A DNA stretch of 64,000 nt from Streptomyces cylindrosporus (GTDB lineage Bacteria > Actinomycetota > Actinomycetes > Streptomycetales > Streptomycetaceae): positions 248,001-312,000 of the forward strand of contig NZ_JALDAY010000012.1 in the NCBI RefSeq assembly GCF_022698165.1, written 5' to 3'. Position numbers and translations under genes: made by a program. A model generated the notes under the pieces. It was not told the DNA's origin and did not search any database. It saw only the letters and a program-made list of their open reading frames with translations. How positions within the stretch are numbered: position 1 is the stretch's first letter; each line of letters begins with the position of its first letter. Below are positions 1 to 8,611 of this stretch, one piece after another.

Positions 1-33
1 ACCTGGCATATGCCAAACCGAAATGATGCGTGT

Positions 34-402
34 TCACACCGGGTCGGCCGAGCCGTGACCGCCCTCCGCGCCGCTCAGCAGGTCGCGGCCGAACTCGACC
101 ATTTTCTTGGCGTAGTCCTCGGTCCACTCGGCACGCTCGGCGATGTCCGCGGGCGTCAGCCGGTCGAAGCGGCGCGGGTCGGCGAGCTGTGCGGCGGCCA
201 TCGCCTGGAACTCCACCGCCCGGTCGGCCGCGGCGCGGAAGGCGTGCGTGAGCTCCGTCGCGCGGGCCAGCAGGGCGCGGGGGTCGTCGATCGACTCCAG
301 GTCGAAGAAGTGCTCGGGATCGGCCGCCACCTCCGCGGGCTCGAAGAGCAGGGGCGCGGGGCGCAGCCGCGGTTCGTTCCGACGCGGCGTCTGCTCCGCC
401 AT
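34..402 (-). CDS. Conserved hypothetical protein, 122 aa
   Basis: Small soluble, probably all-helical protein of unknown function, with no signal peptide or membrane segment. It is rich in Ala, Glu and Arg. The start is set at the ATG of MAEQTPRRNEP because a strong GGAGGAG ribosome site lies just upstream; the longer open frame has no such site. It lies 169 bases downstream of the helicase gene on the same strand, so it could be the last gene of that operon, but the gap carries repeats and dyads that may separate them. I do not recognise a family. The reading frame looks real; no function is assigned. Confidence 0.6.
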   Translation of the reverse strand: MAEQTPRRNEPRLRPAPLLFEPAEVAADPEHFFDLESIDDPRALLARATELTHAFRAAADRAVEFQAMAAAQLADPRRFDRLTPADIAERAEWTEDYAKKMVEFGRDLLSGAEGGHGSADPV

Positions 403-571
403 GTCTTCTCCTCCTCGTTCGTTCACGCTCGCGGGTCCGCGGGCCACCGTCCATTGTCCCGCGCCCACGCAAGAGGGCCGTGAGACCGGGGATTCCGGTC
501 CCCGTGAGGCCCGGGATCCGGTCCCGGGACCGAGGTGACCCAGCTCCCGGGACCGCGGTGACCTCGTCCCC
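403..571. repeat. Intergenic gap with 18-bp direct repeat and palindrome
   Basis: Between the helicase gene and the small gene downstream. Two 18-base copies, CCCGGGACCGAGGTGACC (523-540) and CCCGGGACCGCGGTGACC (546-563), differ at one base and start 23 bp apart. The first overlaps a perfect 12-bp palindrome GGTCCCGGGACC (520-531). The spacing is about two helical turns, which suits a protein-binding site, but a slippage duplication is equally possible. Confidence 0.5.
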
Positions 572-1951
572 TCAAGGCGCCCAGCCGACCCGATGTTCCC
601 CCAGCCGCGCCAACACCGCGTGATTCGCCTCCCAACCGTCCGGGAACTTCACGAGGGTCCCCAGCTGGACCGGTTCCGTGGACGGGTAGTCGTCCAGCAG
701 GTCGGTCACGCCCGCTCGGCAGACCACGATGCAGGCGTGCCGGTGCCGGGAGGCCAGGACGCACAGGCGGCCCGTCTCCAGGTGGAACGCCGTGGCGTCG
801 GGGCGGCCGGAGAGGGGGTGCAGGACGACCGTGACGTCGTACTCGCGGCCCTGGAGGCGGTTGGCGGTGTCGACGGTGACGTCCGTGACGCCGAGTTCCG
901 CGAGGGCCGCGCGGACCGAGGACGCCTGGTCGCGGTGGGCCGTGCCGACGGCGATGCGGTCGGCGGTGAGCGGGGCGGGGTCGGCCGAGCGCTCCGACGT
1001 CGCCGCGCCGCCGCGGTCCAGCAGGCGTCGTACCACCGTCGCCACCGCTCGTACCGCCTCCGGGTCCGTCCGCGGGGTGTGCCGGGCGGGCAGCTCCAGC
1101 AGGCCCCAGCCGGACTCCGCGGCCTCGTCGATGACCCGGTCGGGCCCCGAGCCGTCCGAGGCGACGGCGAAGGAGAGCCGGCGGTCGTCGTGGCCCGTGC
1201 CGCTGCGGAAGGGCGTGTACGGGTAGAACGCGTCCGAGACCAGCGGCGCCGCCGACGCCGGCAGCCGCCAGGAGACCGGGAGACGGTGCTGCGGCAGCTC
1301 CGGGTTGTGCGCCAGGAGGGTGGTGATCGCGGAGGCCGAGGGGTCGTACGACAGTCCCGCCCACTGCTCGCTGCCGACGATCGCGAACGGGTCGAGCTGG
1401 CCCGGGTCGCCCACGAACAGCGCCCGCTCGAAGAGGCCGGCCACGGCCAGCAGCGAGTCCGAGCGCATCTGGTACGCCTCGTCGACGATCGCGTGCCGCC
1501 ACGGCTCGTCGACCTTCACGTGTGCCCACTTGGCGGCCGTGGAGATCACCACAGAGAGGCCGGTGAGGTCGGCCGCCTTGGCCGACTTGCGTACGTTCGG
1601 CAGGTCGTCCAGCGCCTTGTCGTACGGGTCGGCGTCACTGCTGTGCAGCCGGCCGACCGGCAGCTCCGGGCTCTTCTCGGCGAGCCGCAGCACGAGGTCG
1701 TCGACCTGGGCGTTCGTCTGCGCGACCACCATCAACGGGCGCCCCGCGTCGGCCAGTTCGAGCGCCGCCCGCACGACGAGCGTGGACTTGCCGGCGCCGG
1801 GCGGGGAGTCGACGACCACGCCGCGGTGGGTGCCGTGCAGGGTGTCGTGGAGGATGTCGGCGGTGGCTCGGGAGGCCTCGGCACCGGGGTCGAAGGCGGC
1901 GGGGCGGGAGGCGGCGGGAGGGGCGGCGCCGGGGCCGGAACTTGCGGTCAC
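572..1951 (-). CDS. DNA2/UPF1-like superfamily 1 helicase (AAA ATPase)
   Basis: 459-aa ATP-dependent helicase of the SF1 DNA2/NAM7/UPF1 type. Walker A is PGAGKST (residues 51-57) and motif II is VDEAY. Motif III is GDPGQLDPF, followed by SWRLP. Motif V is LQGREYDVTVVL and motif VI is LCVLASRHRHACIVV. The whole helicase core is present but there is no accessory N-terminal domain. The start codon overlaps the stop of the upstream 532-aa gene (ATGA), implying translational coupling. That gene in turn overlaps a RecB-like Fe-S nuclease gene. The family unwinds nucleic acid 5' to 3'. The context suggests a nuclease-helicase complex for DNA end processing, repair or defence; that role is inference. 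Confidence 0.85.
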   Translation of the reverse strand: MTASSGPGAAPPAASRPAAFDPGAEASRATADILHDTLHGTHRGVVVDSPPGAGKSTLVVRAALELADAGRPLMVVAQTNAQVDDLVLRLAEKSPELPVGRLHSSDADPYDKALDDLPNVRKSAKAADLTGLSVVISTAAKWAHVKVDEPWRHAIVDEAYQMRSDSLLAVAGLFERALFVGDPGQLDPFAIVGSEQWAGLSYDPSASAITTLLAHNPELPQHRLPVSWRLPASAAPLVSDAFYPYTPFRSGTGHDDRRLSFAVASDGSGPDRVIDEAAESGWGLLELPARHTPRTDPEAVRAVATVVRRLLDRGGAATSERSADPAPLTADRIAVGTAHRDQASSVRAALAELGVTDVTVDTANRLQGREYDVTVVLHPLSGRPDATAFHLETGRLCVLASRHRHACIVVCRAGVTDLLDDYPSTEPVQLGTLVKFPDGWEANHAVLARLGEHRVGWAP

Positions 1952-3546
1952 AGGACGTCCTCGGCGGTCACGGGGTCGGCGGACTCGGGCACGGCGGCGG
2001 CCTCACCGGGCGGCCCGCCGTGCGTCCACGGCGTCGCCTCCGGGTCGGGCAGCTTCGGGCCGCCGCGCTGCTCGTGCTCGAAGAGCGTGAAGCAGAGCCG
2101 GTCGCCCTTCTCGGGCACGGACCCGGCCTCGGGCTCCTTGCCGCGGCCCATCTTGTCGAGGATGCGGAGGACCACGACGGCGCCTTCCTCCTCGTACCCC
2201 ACGAACTCCGCCGACTGCGGCTTCCCGTCCAGCGAGCGGTACACCTTCGCCCGCTCGGCCAGATGCGGCCGGTCGTCCGTCCGGACGGTGACCAGCGGGC
2301 GCGGGCTGGGCCGCTTGCTCTCGCTGTACGCCATCACCACGTCCGTGACCTCGCCCGCGAACGCCTCCCCGGACAGCCGCCGCGCGGCCATCACCAGCGG
2401 ATCGTCGAGGGCTTCCTGCGCCTCCAGGCGGGCCTGTTCGCGCTCGCGCGAGGCCAGCTTGTTGGCGGCGGTCACCGCGTCGTCGCGGCGCGGCTGCGGG
2501 GGCTCGCCGGCTGTGATCCGGTCGCGATGGGCGGTGAACGACCAGCGGTCGCGGGTCCACCGCTCCTCGACGTGCGCGCCGGCCGGCAGGGCCCGCAGCA
2601 GGTCGATGCCGGCCCAGACCTTCTCCCAGGTCGGCCGGGTACGGCTGGCGACGAGCTCGCGGACCTCCCGCTCGGCGGCGGTCAGCGCACCGAGCCGGTC
2701 GTCGGCCTCCAGGCCGTCCTCGGCGGCGGCGAGGGCGGTGCGCGCGCGGTCGTAGCGCTCGAAGGCCGGGGCGAGGAGCTTGTTGTCGAAGGCCGGGTCG
2801 GTGGCCGGTCCGGCGGGCGGGCACAGCAGCTGGCCGCGCGGGTCGCGGGCGAGCTCGGCGTGCAGCGCCGCCTCCGCGCCGGTCATGCCCTCCGGCGGGG
2901 CGATCCAGGCGAGCAGCGCGCCCAGGTGCTGGTCCTCCAGGCTCGACTGGCCCGTCGCCCAGTGCCGGGACAGCACGTCGGTCATCGCGAGCAGCAGCGA
3001 GGAGCCGGGGACGCGGGCCCGCTCCCCGTAGTGCGTCAGCCAGCGGCCGAGCAGCGGCACGCGCGGGGGCGCGGGATACGGCGTCTCCGGGTCCTGCTCC
3101 GCCGTACGCCTGAAGCGCATGGAGCGGCCGAGGAGTCGCACGAAGTCGACGCCCGTGCGGCTGGGCACGATCAACTGCGGGGCGTCCGCGCACAGTTCGA
3201 CCTCGACCTTGACCCGCTTGCCGGTCTCGGGATCGGTCTCGCCCCGCTCGGCGGCCTCCACGTCCTCGGCGTACGAGTCGATGTACGGCAGGACGACGTC
3301 CGCGAGCTCGGCCAGGAACGCGAACCGCAGATCCCGGTCGCGCGGCTGCGGTACGACGAGCAGCCGCGGCGCGTCCCGCTCGGTCCCGACGAGCGCGCCG
3401 AGCGGGGCGCCGGCCTCACCGGCGGTGGTGAGCGGCACGAACACCAGGGGCCGCGCGGACAGATGCCGATGCCGGACGGTGGCGGCGGGCTGGGCCCGGC
3501 CGGTGCTGACGGCTTCGAGACGGGCGAGGGTGGAGATCAGGGACAT
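1948..3546 (-). CDS. Uncharacterised partner of nuclease-helicase operon, 532 aa
   Basis: Start chosen at MSLISTLARLEAV, which is preceded by GGAGG at good spacing. It overlaps the 3' end of the nuclease gene by 10 bases and its own stop overlaps the helicase start (ATGA). There is no signal peptide or membrane segment. The central part is helical and charged (Ala/Glu/Arg runs, residues about 270-400, possibly coiled coil). The last about 150 residues are richer in beta-type sequence, with a VVMAYSES..RPLVTVRTDD stretch. This could be an OB or stalk (1B-like) domain of the kind that precedes SF1B helicase cores, here encoded separately. That reading is inference; I do not recognise a named family. 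Confidence 0.6.
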   Translation of the reverse strand: MSLISTLARLEAVSTGRAQPAATVRHRHLSARPLVFVPLTTAGEAGAPLGALVGTERDAPRLLVVPQPRDRDLRFAFLAELADVVLPYIDSYAEDVEAAERGETDPETGKRVKVEVELCADAPQLIVPSRTGVDFVRLLGRSMRFRRTAEQDPETPYPAPPRVPLLGRWLTHYGERARVPGSSLLLAMTDVLSRHWATGQSSLEDQHLGALLAWIAPPEGMTGAEAALHAELARDPRGQLLCPPAGPATDPAFDNKLLAPAFERYDRARTALAAAEDGLEADDRLGALTAAEREVRELVASRTRPTWEKVWAGIDLLRALPAGAHVEERWTRDRWSFTAHRDRITAGEPPQPRRDDAVTAANKLASREREQARLEAQEALDDPLVMAARRLSGEAFAGEVTDVVMAYSESKRPSPRPLVTVRTDDRPHLAERAKVYRSLDGKPQSAEFVGYEEEGAVVVLRILDKMGRGKEPEAGSVPEKGDRLCFTLFEHEQRGGPKLPDPEATPWTHGGPPGEAAAVPESADPVTAEDVL

Positions 3547-4763
3547 GGGGTGACCTCCAGGCCCAGGGCTTCCGCCCGCAGTTGTGCCGCTCTGCGCAGG
3601 GCCGCCACCGCCGGGTCCTCCGGGTCGCCCGACTCCCCGTGGGCGGCCGACAGGACGTCCTCGGTCGTCGTCAGGCCGCCCAGTTCCGCGCGGATCGAGC
3701 GGCCCAGGGTGGTGACCGCTCCGGCCTCGCGGGAGCGGGCGCGGCAGTGGAAGGCCAGTTCGCACGCCGAGAGGCACTCGGGGGCGTAGGTCGCCGGGAC
3801 CGACTCGACGGCTGCCGTCAGCTCGGCGGCGGGCAGGTCCGGGGAGAAGCAGGTGCCCTCGGGGAGGGTGTCGGCGATGTCCTCGATGCGGGTGAGGCGG
3901 GCCAGCTGGCGGCCGGTGACCGCGCGCTGCTTGCGGACGTCGACGGCCGAGGCGGTGGGGAGGTTGGAGAAGTCCTTCGGGCAGACCAGCAGGACACGGT
4001 GGCGTACCTCGGGGGCCGGGGCGCCGCTCTGGGTGAGGCGAGCGGCGACCTCCTCCAGCGCCAGCACGTACACCGCGGCCTGCCGCGCCGCCGCGCCCAC
4101 CTTCGCCGGGTCGGCCGAACCGTCCAGCATCGGGAAGGACTTGATCTCGACGACCGTCCAGCTGCCGTCGGGGTGGACGACGACCGCGTCCGGCTCCAGG
4201 AAGGCGGGGGAGCCGGCCACGTCGAGCGCGAGCATCGGGTGGTCCAGCAGCGTCCAGGTGCCCGGCGCCTCGGTCGCCTCGCGCAGCGCCAGCGCCGTAC
4301 GGGCCGTACGCCCCTCGGGACCGATCGCGGAGAGGTCGGGCACCGCCGCGTCGGCCGGCGGCTCGGCGCGGCGGTCCAGCTTCTCGTGCACCAGCCGCAG
4401 CAGCTCCGCGCCGCCGTCCGCCTTGACCTTCGCCTCGAACGCGTTGCCCCGCGTCAGCGCGAACTGCGACTGCCCGAAGGCCGACGGGGAGCCCAGCGCG
4501 CCGGCCAGCGCCGTCTTGTCCACCCCGGCGCCGTCCAGGATCGCGCGCCGCCTGCAGCCGGGGTTGGCGGCGAGGGCCGCGAGGGCGCGCGCGTCGAGGG
4601 CCTTGGCCGGGACGTCGGGACCGCGCAGCTCAGCGAGCCGCTGCCGGAGCGCCTTCCCCCGCGTCCGTGGGAGAGGCACTCGGCGGGGCTCCGGATCCGG
4701 CCCGGGACTCGCGCTGCCGTGGAAATCGCTCACCCGTGGAAGTCTGGCATCCGGCACTGACAA
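3537..4763 (-). CDS. RecB-family PD-(D/E)XK nuclease with Fe-S cysteines (Cas4/AddB-like)
   Basis: About 408 aa. The RecB nuclease signature is present: a GNAFEAKV segment with the first acidic residue, PDAVVV followed by VVEIKSFP (D and ExK), then RQAAVYVLALEE (QxxxY motif). The C-terminus has ECLSACELAFHC (C-x3-C-x5-C), and an isolated Cys occurs near the N-terminus in NPGCRRRAI. Together these match the four-cysteine Fe-S clamp of Cas4, AddB and DNA2 nucleases. It is the first gene of a three-gene overlapping operon with an unknown protein and an SF1 helicase. The start is uncertain: the TTG at 4763 gives the longest frame and GTG codons follow (residues 3 and 11). The 5' end overlaps the 3' end of the PAP2 gene by up to 134 bases. 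Confidence 0.75.
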   Translation of the reverse strand: MSVPDARLPRVSDFHGSASPGPDPEPRRVPLPRTRGKALRQRLAELRGPDVPAKALDARALAALAANPGCRRRAILDGAGVDKTALAGALGSPSAFGQSQFALTRGNAFEAKVKADGGAELLRLVHEKLDRRAEPPADAAVPDLSAIGPEGRTARTALALREATEAPGTWTLLDHPMLALDVAGSPAFLEPDAVVVHPDGSWTVVEIKSFPMLDGSADPAKVGAAARQAAVYVLALEEVAARLTQSGAPAPEVRHRVLLVCPKDFSNLPTASAVDVRKQRAVTGRQLARLTRIEDIADTLPEGTCFSPDLPAAELTAAVESVPATYAPECLSACELAFHCRARSREAGAVTTLGRSIRAELGGLTTTEDVLSAAHGESGDPEDPAVAALRRAAQLRAEALGLEVTPCP

Positions 4764-5577
4764 TTGAGGAACCTGCGGCCTGAGAGCCCCCTGCGCCGAA
4801 GGGGAGCTGCCTCCTGATCAGGTCCGCGACCCGCATCACGTACGGCGTCAGGAACAGGCCGACACCCATCACGGCCGCGCCCGCCACCGCGTCGAGGAAG
4901 TAGTGGTTGGCGGTGCCCATGACCACGATCGTGGTCAGCAGCGGGTAGGCCACGGCGGCGACCCTGGTCGTACGCGTCCTGCCGTACCGCCACAGCATGA
5001 CCCCGCACCACAGCGCCCAGCCCACGTGCAGGCTCGGCATGGCCGCGTACTGGTTCGTCATGCCGCCCAGGCCCTTCGGCGCGCTGGCCGCGCCGCCCCA
5101 CCAGCCGTACGAGCTGTACTGGGCCATCGTGTCGACGAAGCCGTGGCCCGCCGAGAGCAGGCGGGGCGGGCAGGTCGGGAGCAGGGTGAAGCCGATCAGG
5201 CCGATGAAGGTGGACGTCATCAGCCAGATGCGGGCGGCGCGGTAGTGCACGGCACGCGAGCGGAAGAGCCAGATCAGGATCGCCGGGGTGACCAGGTAGT
5301 GCAGCGACGCGTACCAGAAGTCGGCCGGGACGCCGAGCCAGGACTCGCGGGTGAAGAGCCGGTTGAGCGGGTGCTCGGCGTTGATGTGCAGGAACTTCTC
5401 GATGCGCAGGATCGCCAGGCCGTGGTCGACGGCGCCGTCGGTCTCGCCACGCGCGAACAGCCGGCCGGCCGAGTAGCAGGCGTACACCAGCAGGATCAGC
5501 GGCAGCTCGGTCCACCAGCGCAGGCGGGTGCGTGGGGCTGCAGCCTCGGTGCCCGGTGTCGTCTCGGTCTTCGGCAT
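4630..5577 (-). CDS. PAP2-superfamily integral membrane phosphatase/transferase
   Basis: 315-aa membrane protein with about six transmembrane segments. It has the PAP2 motif AAMPSLHVGWALW (PSxxxH) and later GTANHYFLDAV (H..D), the catalytic histidine pair of lipid phosphatases and of inositol-phosphoceramide-synthase-like enzymes. The start MPKTETTPGTEA has GGGGGAGG upstream. The last about 45 residues (after QLPFGAGGSQ) are a low-complexity tail that overlaps the next gene's 5' end in another frame. Either the tail is genuine and the two genes overlap heavily, or a small indel has removed the original stop. The likely role is dephosphorylation of a lipid phosphate or transfer of a lipid head group at the cytoplasmic membrane; the substrate cannot be deduced. 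Confidence 0.8.
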   Translation of the reverse strand: MPKTETTPGTEAAAPRTRLRWWTELPLILLVYACYSAGRLFARGETDGAVDHGLAILRIEKFLHINAEHPLNRLFTRESWLGVPADFWYASLHYLVTPAILIWLFRSRAVHYRAARIWLMTSTFIGLIGFTLLPTCPPRLLSAGHGFVDTMAQYSSYGWWGGAASAPKGLGGMTNQYAAMPSLHVGWALWCGVMLWRYGRTRTTRVAAVAYPLLTTIVVMGTANHYFLDAVAGAAVMGVGLFLTPYVMRVADLIRRQLPFGAGGSQAAGSSIVSAGCQTSTGERFPRQRESRAGSGAPPSASPTDAGEGAPAAAR

Positions 5578-5774
5578 CCGATCGCCTCCCCCTTCATTCT
5601 CGCGCGGCGCCCGGTGATGCGCGGGTCGTGCCACTTTACGGCGTACGTGCGCGCCCGCGTGGGGCGCCCCCGGCCCTCAAAGACGCAGAGATCGACCGCA
5701 GGGTTGCCCCTGACCAGGGTGCGCGATGATGGAGAGGTCCGCCTGTCATTTCTTCCGGAAGGGGTCCTTCTCCC

Positions 5775-6368
5775 ATGGCACCGCGCATCCTGCTGGCCCG
5801 GCACGGACAGACCGAGTGGTCGCTGTCCGGCAAGCACACGGGCAGGACCGATGTGCCGCTCCTGGAGGAGGGCCGGCGCGGCGCGAAGCTGCTCGGCGAG
5901 CGGCTGCACCGGGCGCCGTTCGACGGCCTGCCCGGGGTGGAGGTGCGCACCAGTCCGCTGGCACGCGCGCGTGAGACGTGCGAACTCGCCGGGTTCGGGG
6001 AGCGCGCGGCTCGGTGGGACACGCTCATGGAGTGGGACTACGGCGCCTACGAGGGCATGACGCCGGACGAGATCCAGGGCGTACGCCCCGGGTGGCTGAT
6101 CTGGCGGGACGGGGTGCCGGAGGGCGAGTTGCTCGCCGACGTGACCGCGCGGGCCGACGAGGTGGTGGCCTGGGCGCGATCGGCCGACCGGGATGTGCTC
6201 GTGTTCGCCCACGGGCACATCCTGCGGTCGATCGGGGCGCGCTGGCTGGGGCTGCCGATCGACTTCGCGGCCCGCATCAGGCTGAATCCGACGTCGCTGT
6301 CCGTACTGGGCTGGGCGTACGGCGAGCCGGCCATCGAGAGCTGGAACGATCTGGGGCACCTGGCCTGA
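5775..6368 (+). CDS. Histidine phosphatase (phosphoglycerate mutase-like)
   Basis: 197-aa cytosolic member of the histidine phosphatase superfamily. The catalytic LARHGQTEW (RHG, phosphorylated His) is at residues about 7-15 and the second catalytic His is in VFAHGHILRSIG. The length is typical of a broad-specificity acid-sugar or nucleotide phosphatase rather than true phosphoglycerate mutase (about 250 aa). It is transcribed divergently from the PAP2 gene across a 197-bp gap and converges with the regulator gene across a 37-bp gap. The substrate is unknown. Confidence 0.88.
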   Translation: MAPRILLARHGQTEWSLSGKHTGRTDVPLLEEGRRGAKLLGERLHRAPFDGLPGVEVRTSPLARARETCELAGFGERAARWDTLMEWDYGAYEGMTPDEIQGVRPGWLIWRDGVPEGELLADVTARADEVVAWARSADRDVLVFAHGHILRSIGARWLGLPIDFAARIRLNPTSLSVLGWAYGEPAIESWNDLGHLA

Positions 6369-6405
6369 TCGCGGCCCGACCGGCACGCTTTACGCCCCGG
6401 AAGCG

Positions 6406-7860
6406 TCACGCCGTGCGCGGCAGTGACGCGTGCCTTTCCAGGAACGCCGACACCCCCGACGCCCGCCGGTGCGGCAGCAGGACGCGCGCCGTCCCGGCCA
6501 GCATGGTCTGGATTCTGGACGACTGGACCTGGTCCAGGAGGTCCAGTACGCGCATGCCCGCCGCCGCGGCCTCGTCCGGGCGCCCGCCGCGTGCCAGGTC
6601 GTCCGCGAGTTCCGCGGTGTAGAGGGCGATGTTGCGGCTGAAGTGCGCGTCCTGGAGCTGCGCGGCCCGGCGCGCGTGCCGGGCGGCGCGCGGCCAGTCG
6701 CCGAGCGTCGACCAGCACTGTGCCTCCAGGCCCTCCAGCTCGGCCTCGCCGTAGAAGCTCATCCACTCGGGGTCGGCGTCCGAGGTGCCCCGGTCGTAGA
6801 GGGCTTGCGCGCGGGCCAGGGCCTGTTCGCAGCCGGTGCGGTCGGCGAGCCCCGCCCAGCCGCCCGCCTCGCGCAGCGCGAGCAGCGACATCAGCCGGGC
6901 CGAGCCCAGCGGGCGCGCGACGCGCTGCGCGGCCTGCGCGGCCCGCACCGCCTCCCGCGGCCGTCCCGCGTCGCGCGCGAGGAAGGCGGTGTTGCAGAAG
7001 GCGTGTGCCTCCAGGGCGTCGTCCCCGGTCATCCGCGCGGTGGCGAGCGCCTCCGCGTAGTGCGAGCGGGCGTCGTCGAAGCGGCCCGAGTCGTGCGCCA
7101 GCCAGCCCACGGAGATGGCGAGTTCACCGGCGCCCGAGTGCAGCCGGTCGGCGGTCGTCTGCCGGGTCGCGCCGGCGTCCAGCAGCGCGTACGCGGCGCG
7201 CAGGGGCTCGGACGCGCGCCGGTAGAGGCCGTCCGCGCCGTGCCGGTCGTCCAGCAGCCGGATTCTGCGTACGGCCTCTTCCAGCGCGTACGCGTCGCTC
7301 GTCCCGGGGCGGCGCACGGGACGTCCCGCGGCCGCGGCGTCGAAGGCGAGCCCGATGGGCCCCAGCGAGGCGGCGGCCACGGTGGCGCCCCCGCCGGTCA
7401 TGAATGCGCGACGCAGCACGTCGCTCTCCTCGTTCTCGTACGTCTCGTACGTGTCGTGCTTCTCGTGGTCCTGCGTGTCATACGGCTCGTACGCCCCCGG
7501 TGTCTCACCTGGCGCATATGCCCGGCTCGTTGGGTGAACGAGGGGCGCGTCCTCGGCCGCGTGCGCCCGGCGCCCGCGTACGGACGAGCGGGGCGCGAAG
7601 CCCAGGTCGGTGAGCGCGCGGCCGGGGAACATGTGCAGGAACACCCGTTCGTACGCGTAGTTGGGGCAGCGGATCTCGCCCGCCTCCACCCGGCCGATGT
7701 AGCGCGCGTCACAGCTGACCCGCTCACCGATCTCGCGCGCCGCCCGGCGTACCGCGGCGGCGAACTCGGCCGGGGAGCGCCGGCCGCGCAGCTGCCGGAA
7801 GGCGAGGTTCGGCCGCGGTGGCCGGGTGGTCTGGGACGAAGTCACCTTTGACGACGCCAT
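6406..7860 (-). CDS. NsdA-like HTH/TPR transcriptional regulator
   Basis: 484 aa. The N-terminal about 80 residues form an XRE-like helix-turn-helix (SPAEFAAAVRRAAREIGE, YIGRVEAGEI). A low-complexity Asp/Glu/Tyr/Thr linker follows (around residues 118-141), then a large all-helical TPR-type domain. This is the architecture of NsdA-type regulators, which repress sporulation and antibiotic production in S. coelicolor. The start MASSKVTSS has GAGAGGA upstream; the frame runs a little further 5'. An internal MTGGGATVAAASLGPIGLAF stretch just after the linker resembles a hydrophobic segment. The divergent neighbour encodes a conserved hypothetical. Direct orthology to nsdA is not established. Confidence 0.7.
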   Translation of the reverse strand: MASSKVTSSQTTRPPRPNLAFRQLRGRRSPAEFAAAVRRAAREIGERVSCDARYIGRVEAGEIRCPNYAYERVFLHMFPGRALTDLGFAPRSSVRGRRAHAAEDAPLVHPTSRAYAPGETPGAYEPYDTQDHEKHDTYETYENEESDVLRRAFMTGGGATVAAASLGPIGLAFDAAAAGRPVRRPGTSDAYALEEAVRRIRLLDDRHGADGLYRRASEPLRAAYALLDAGATRQTTADRLHSGAGELAISVGWLAHDSGRFDDARSHYAEALATARMTGDDALEAHAFCNTAFLARDAGRPREAVRAAQAAQRVARPLGSARLMSLLALREAGGWAGLADRTGCEQALARAQALYDRGTSDADPEWMSFYGEAELEGLEAQCWSTLGDWPRAARHARRAAQLQDAHFSRNIALYTAELADDLARGGRPDEAAAAGMRVLDLLDQVQSSRIQTMLAGTARVLLPHRRASGVSAFLERHASLPRTA

Positions 7861-8133
7861 GGCCGGGTCCTCTCGTGCGAACCGTCGAACCATGCCGGAA
7901 TTGGGGTGAGTTGTTCGTGTGCCACCCTGTTTCCGGCGGGCAAGAACGTACCTGCTGTGTCGGACCCGCCACGCAGGGTTTGGCTACAAACCGGATATCT
8001 CATCCGGGATCCGCCATGAACTGCCATCCTTTGCGGCTGACTTCCGCCGTAGCCGTTGACGCGCGCGTGCGTTGAACCCTGTGGACCGGGAGCCGCCCGA
8101 ACTCCCGACCCGCTTCGTTCAAGGAGGGGTTCC
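7861..8133. other. Divergent intergenic region
   Basis: 273 bp between the NsdA-like regulator and the 143-aa hypothetical gene. It should carry both promoters. It is less GC-rich than the flanks (for example around 7980-8010), but I see no confident operator or terminator. Confidence 0.4.
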
Positions 8134-8565
8134 GTGGTGGAGACCGGGATGGAGACGACGCCATTGACGTCGGCGGGGCACGCGCCGACTCCCGAGCACA
8201 GCGCGCCACCCCTGCCCGGGGGCGCGTGCGACCTGGTCACCGTGCCGGCCCGGCAGGGTCTGGAGGCCGTCGACATCCTGCGCCGCGGGGCGTACGAGGC
8301 GGTCGGCCCGGTACTGCACGACGACGGCTGCGACACCCTGGGGTTCCTCGTCCCGCCCGGCACGGCGGCGGGCTGGGACGTGCCCGGCAGCACCTGTACG
8401 GAGACCGACGGACGAGGCCTGTCCCTGAACCCCGAGCCCCCGGTGCAGGGCTCGGACTGGCTGCTCCCGCCCGGCGAGGTCGACCTCGCGACGGACCCGG
8501 CGGTGCTCCGGGCGGCACTGGGCGAGGCGGCCCGGCTGATCGAGGCGGCGGACAACTGCCAGTGA
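8134..8565 (+). CDS. Conserved hypothetical protein, 143 aa
   Basis: The start is a GTG (VVETGMETTP) preceded by AAGGAGG with six-base spacing, which is a strong choice over the upstream in-frame codons. It is a soluble acidic protein with a Pro/Ala-rich N-terminus. The core (CDLVTVPARQGLEAVDILRR.., LHDDGCDTLGFLVPPG, TEPPVQGSDWLLPPG-like) suggests a small alpha/beta fold with two cysteines. It lies divergent from the NsdA-like regulator, which may control it. I do not recognise a characterised family. Confidence 0.7.
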   Translation: MVETGMETTPLTSAGHAPTPEHSAPPLPGGACDLVTVPARQGLEAVDILRRGAYEAVGPVLHDDGCDTLGFLVPPGTAAGWDVPGSTCTETDGRGLSLNPEPPVQGSDWLLPPGEVDLATDPAVLRAALGEAARLIEAADNCQ

Positions 8566-8611
8566 CCGGCGTGCGCAGGCGCACCCGTACCGGGCCGTCG
8601 ATAATGGCCCA

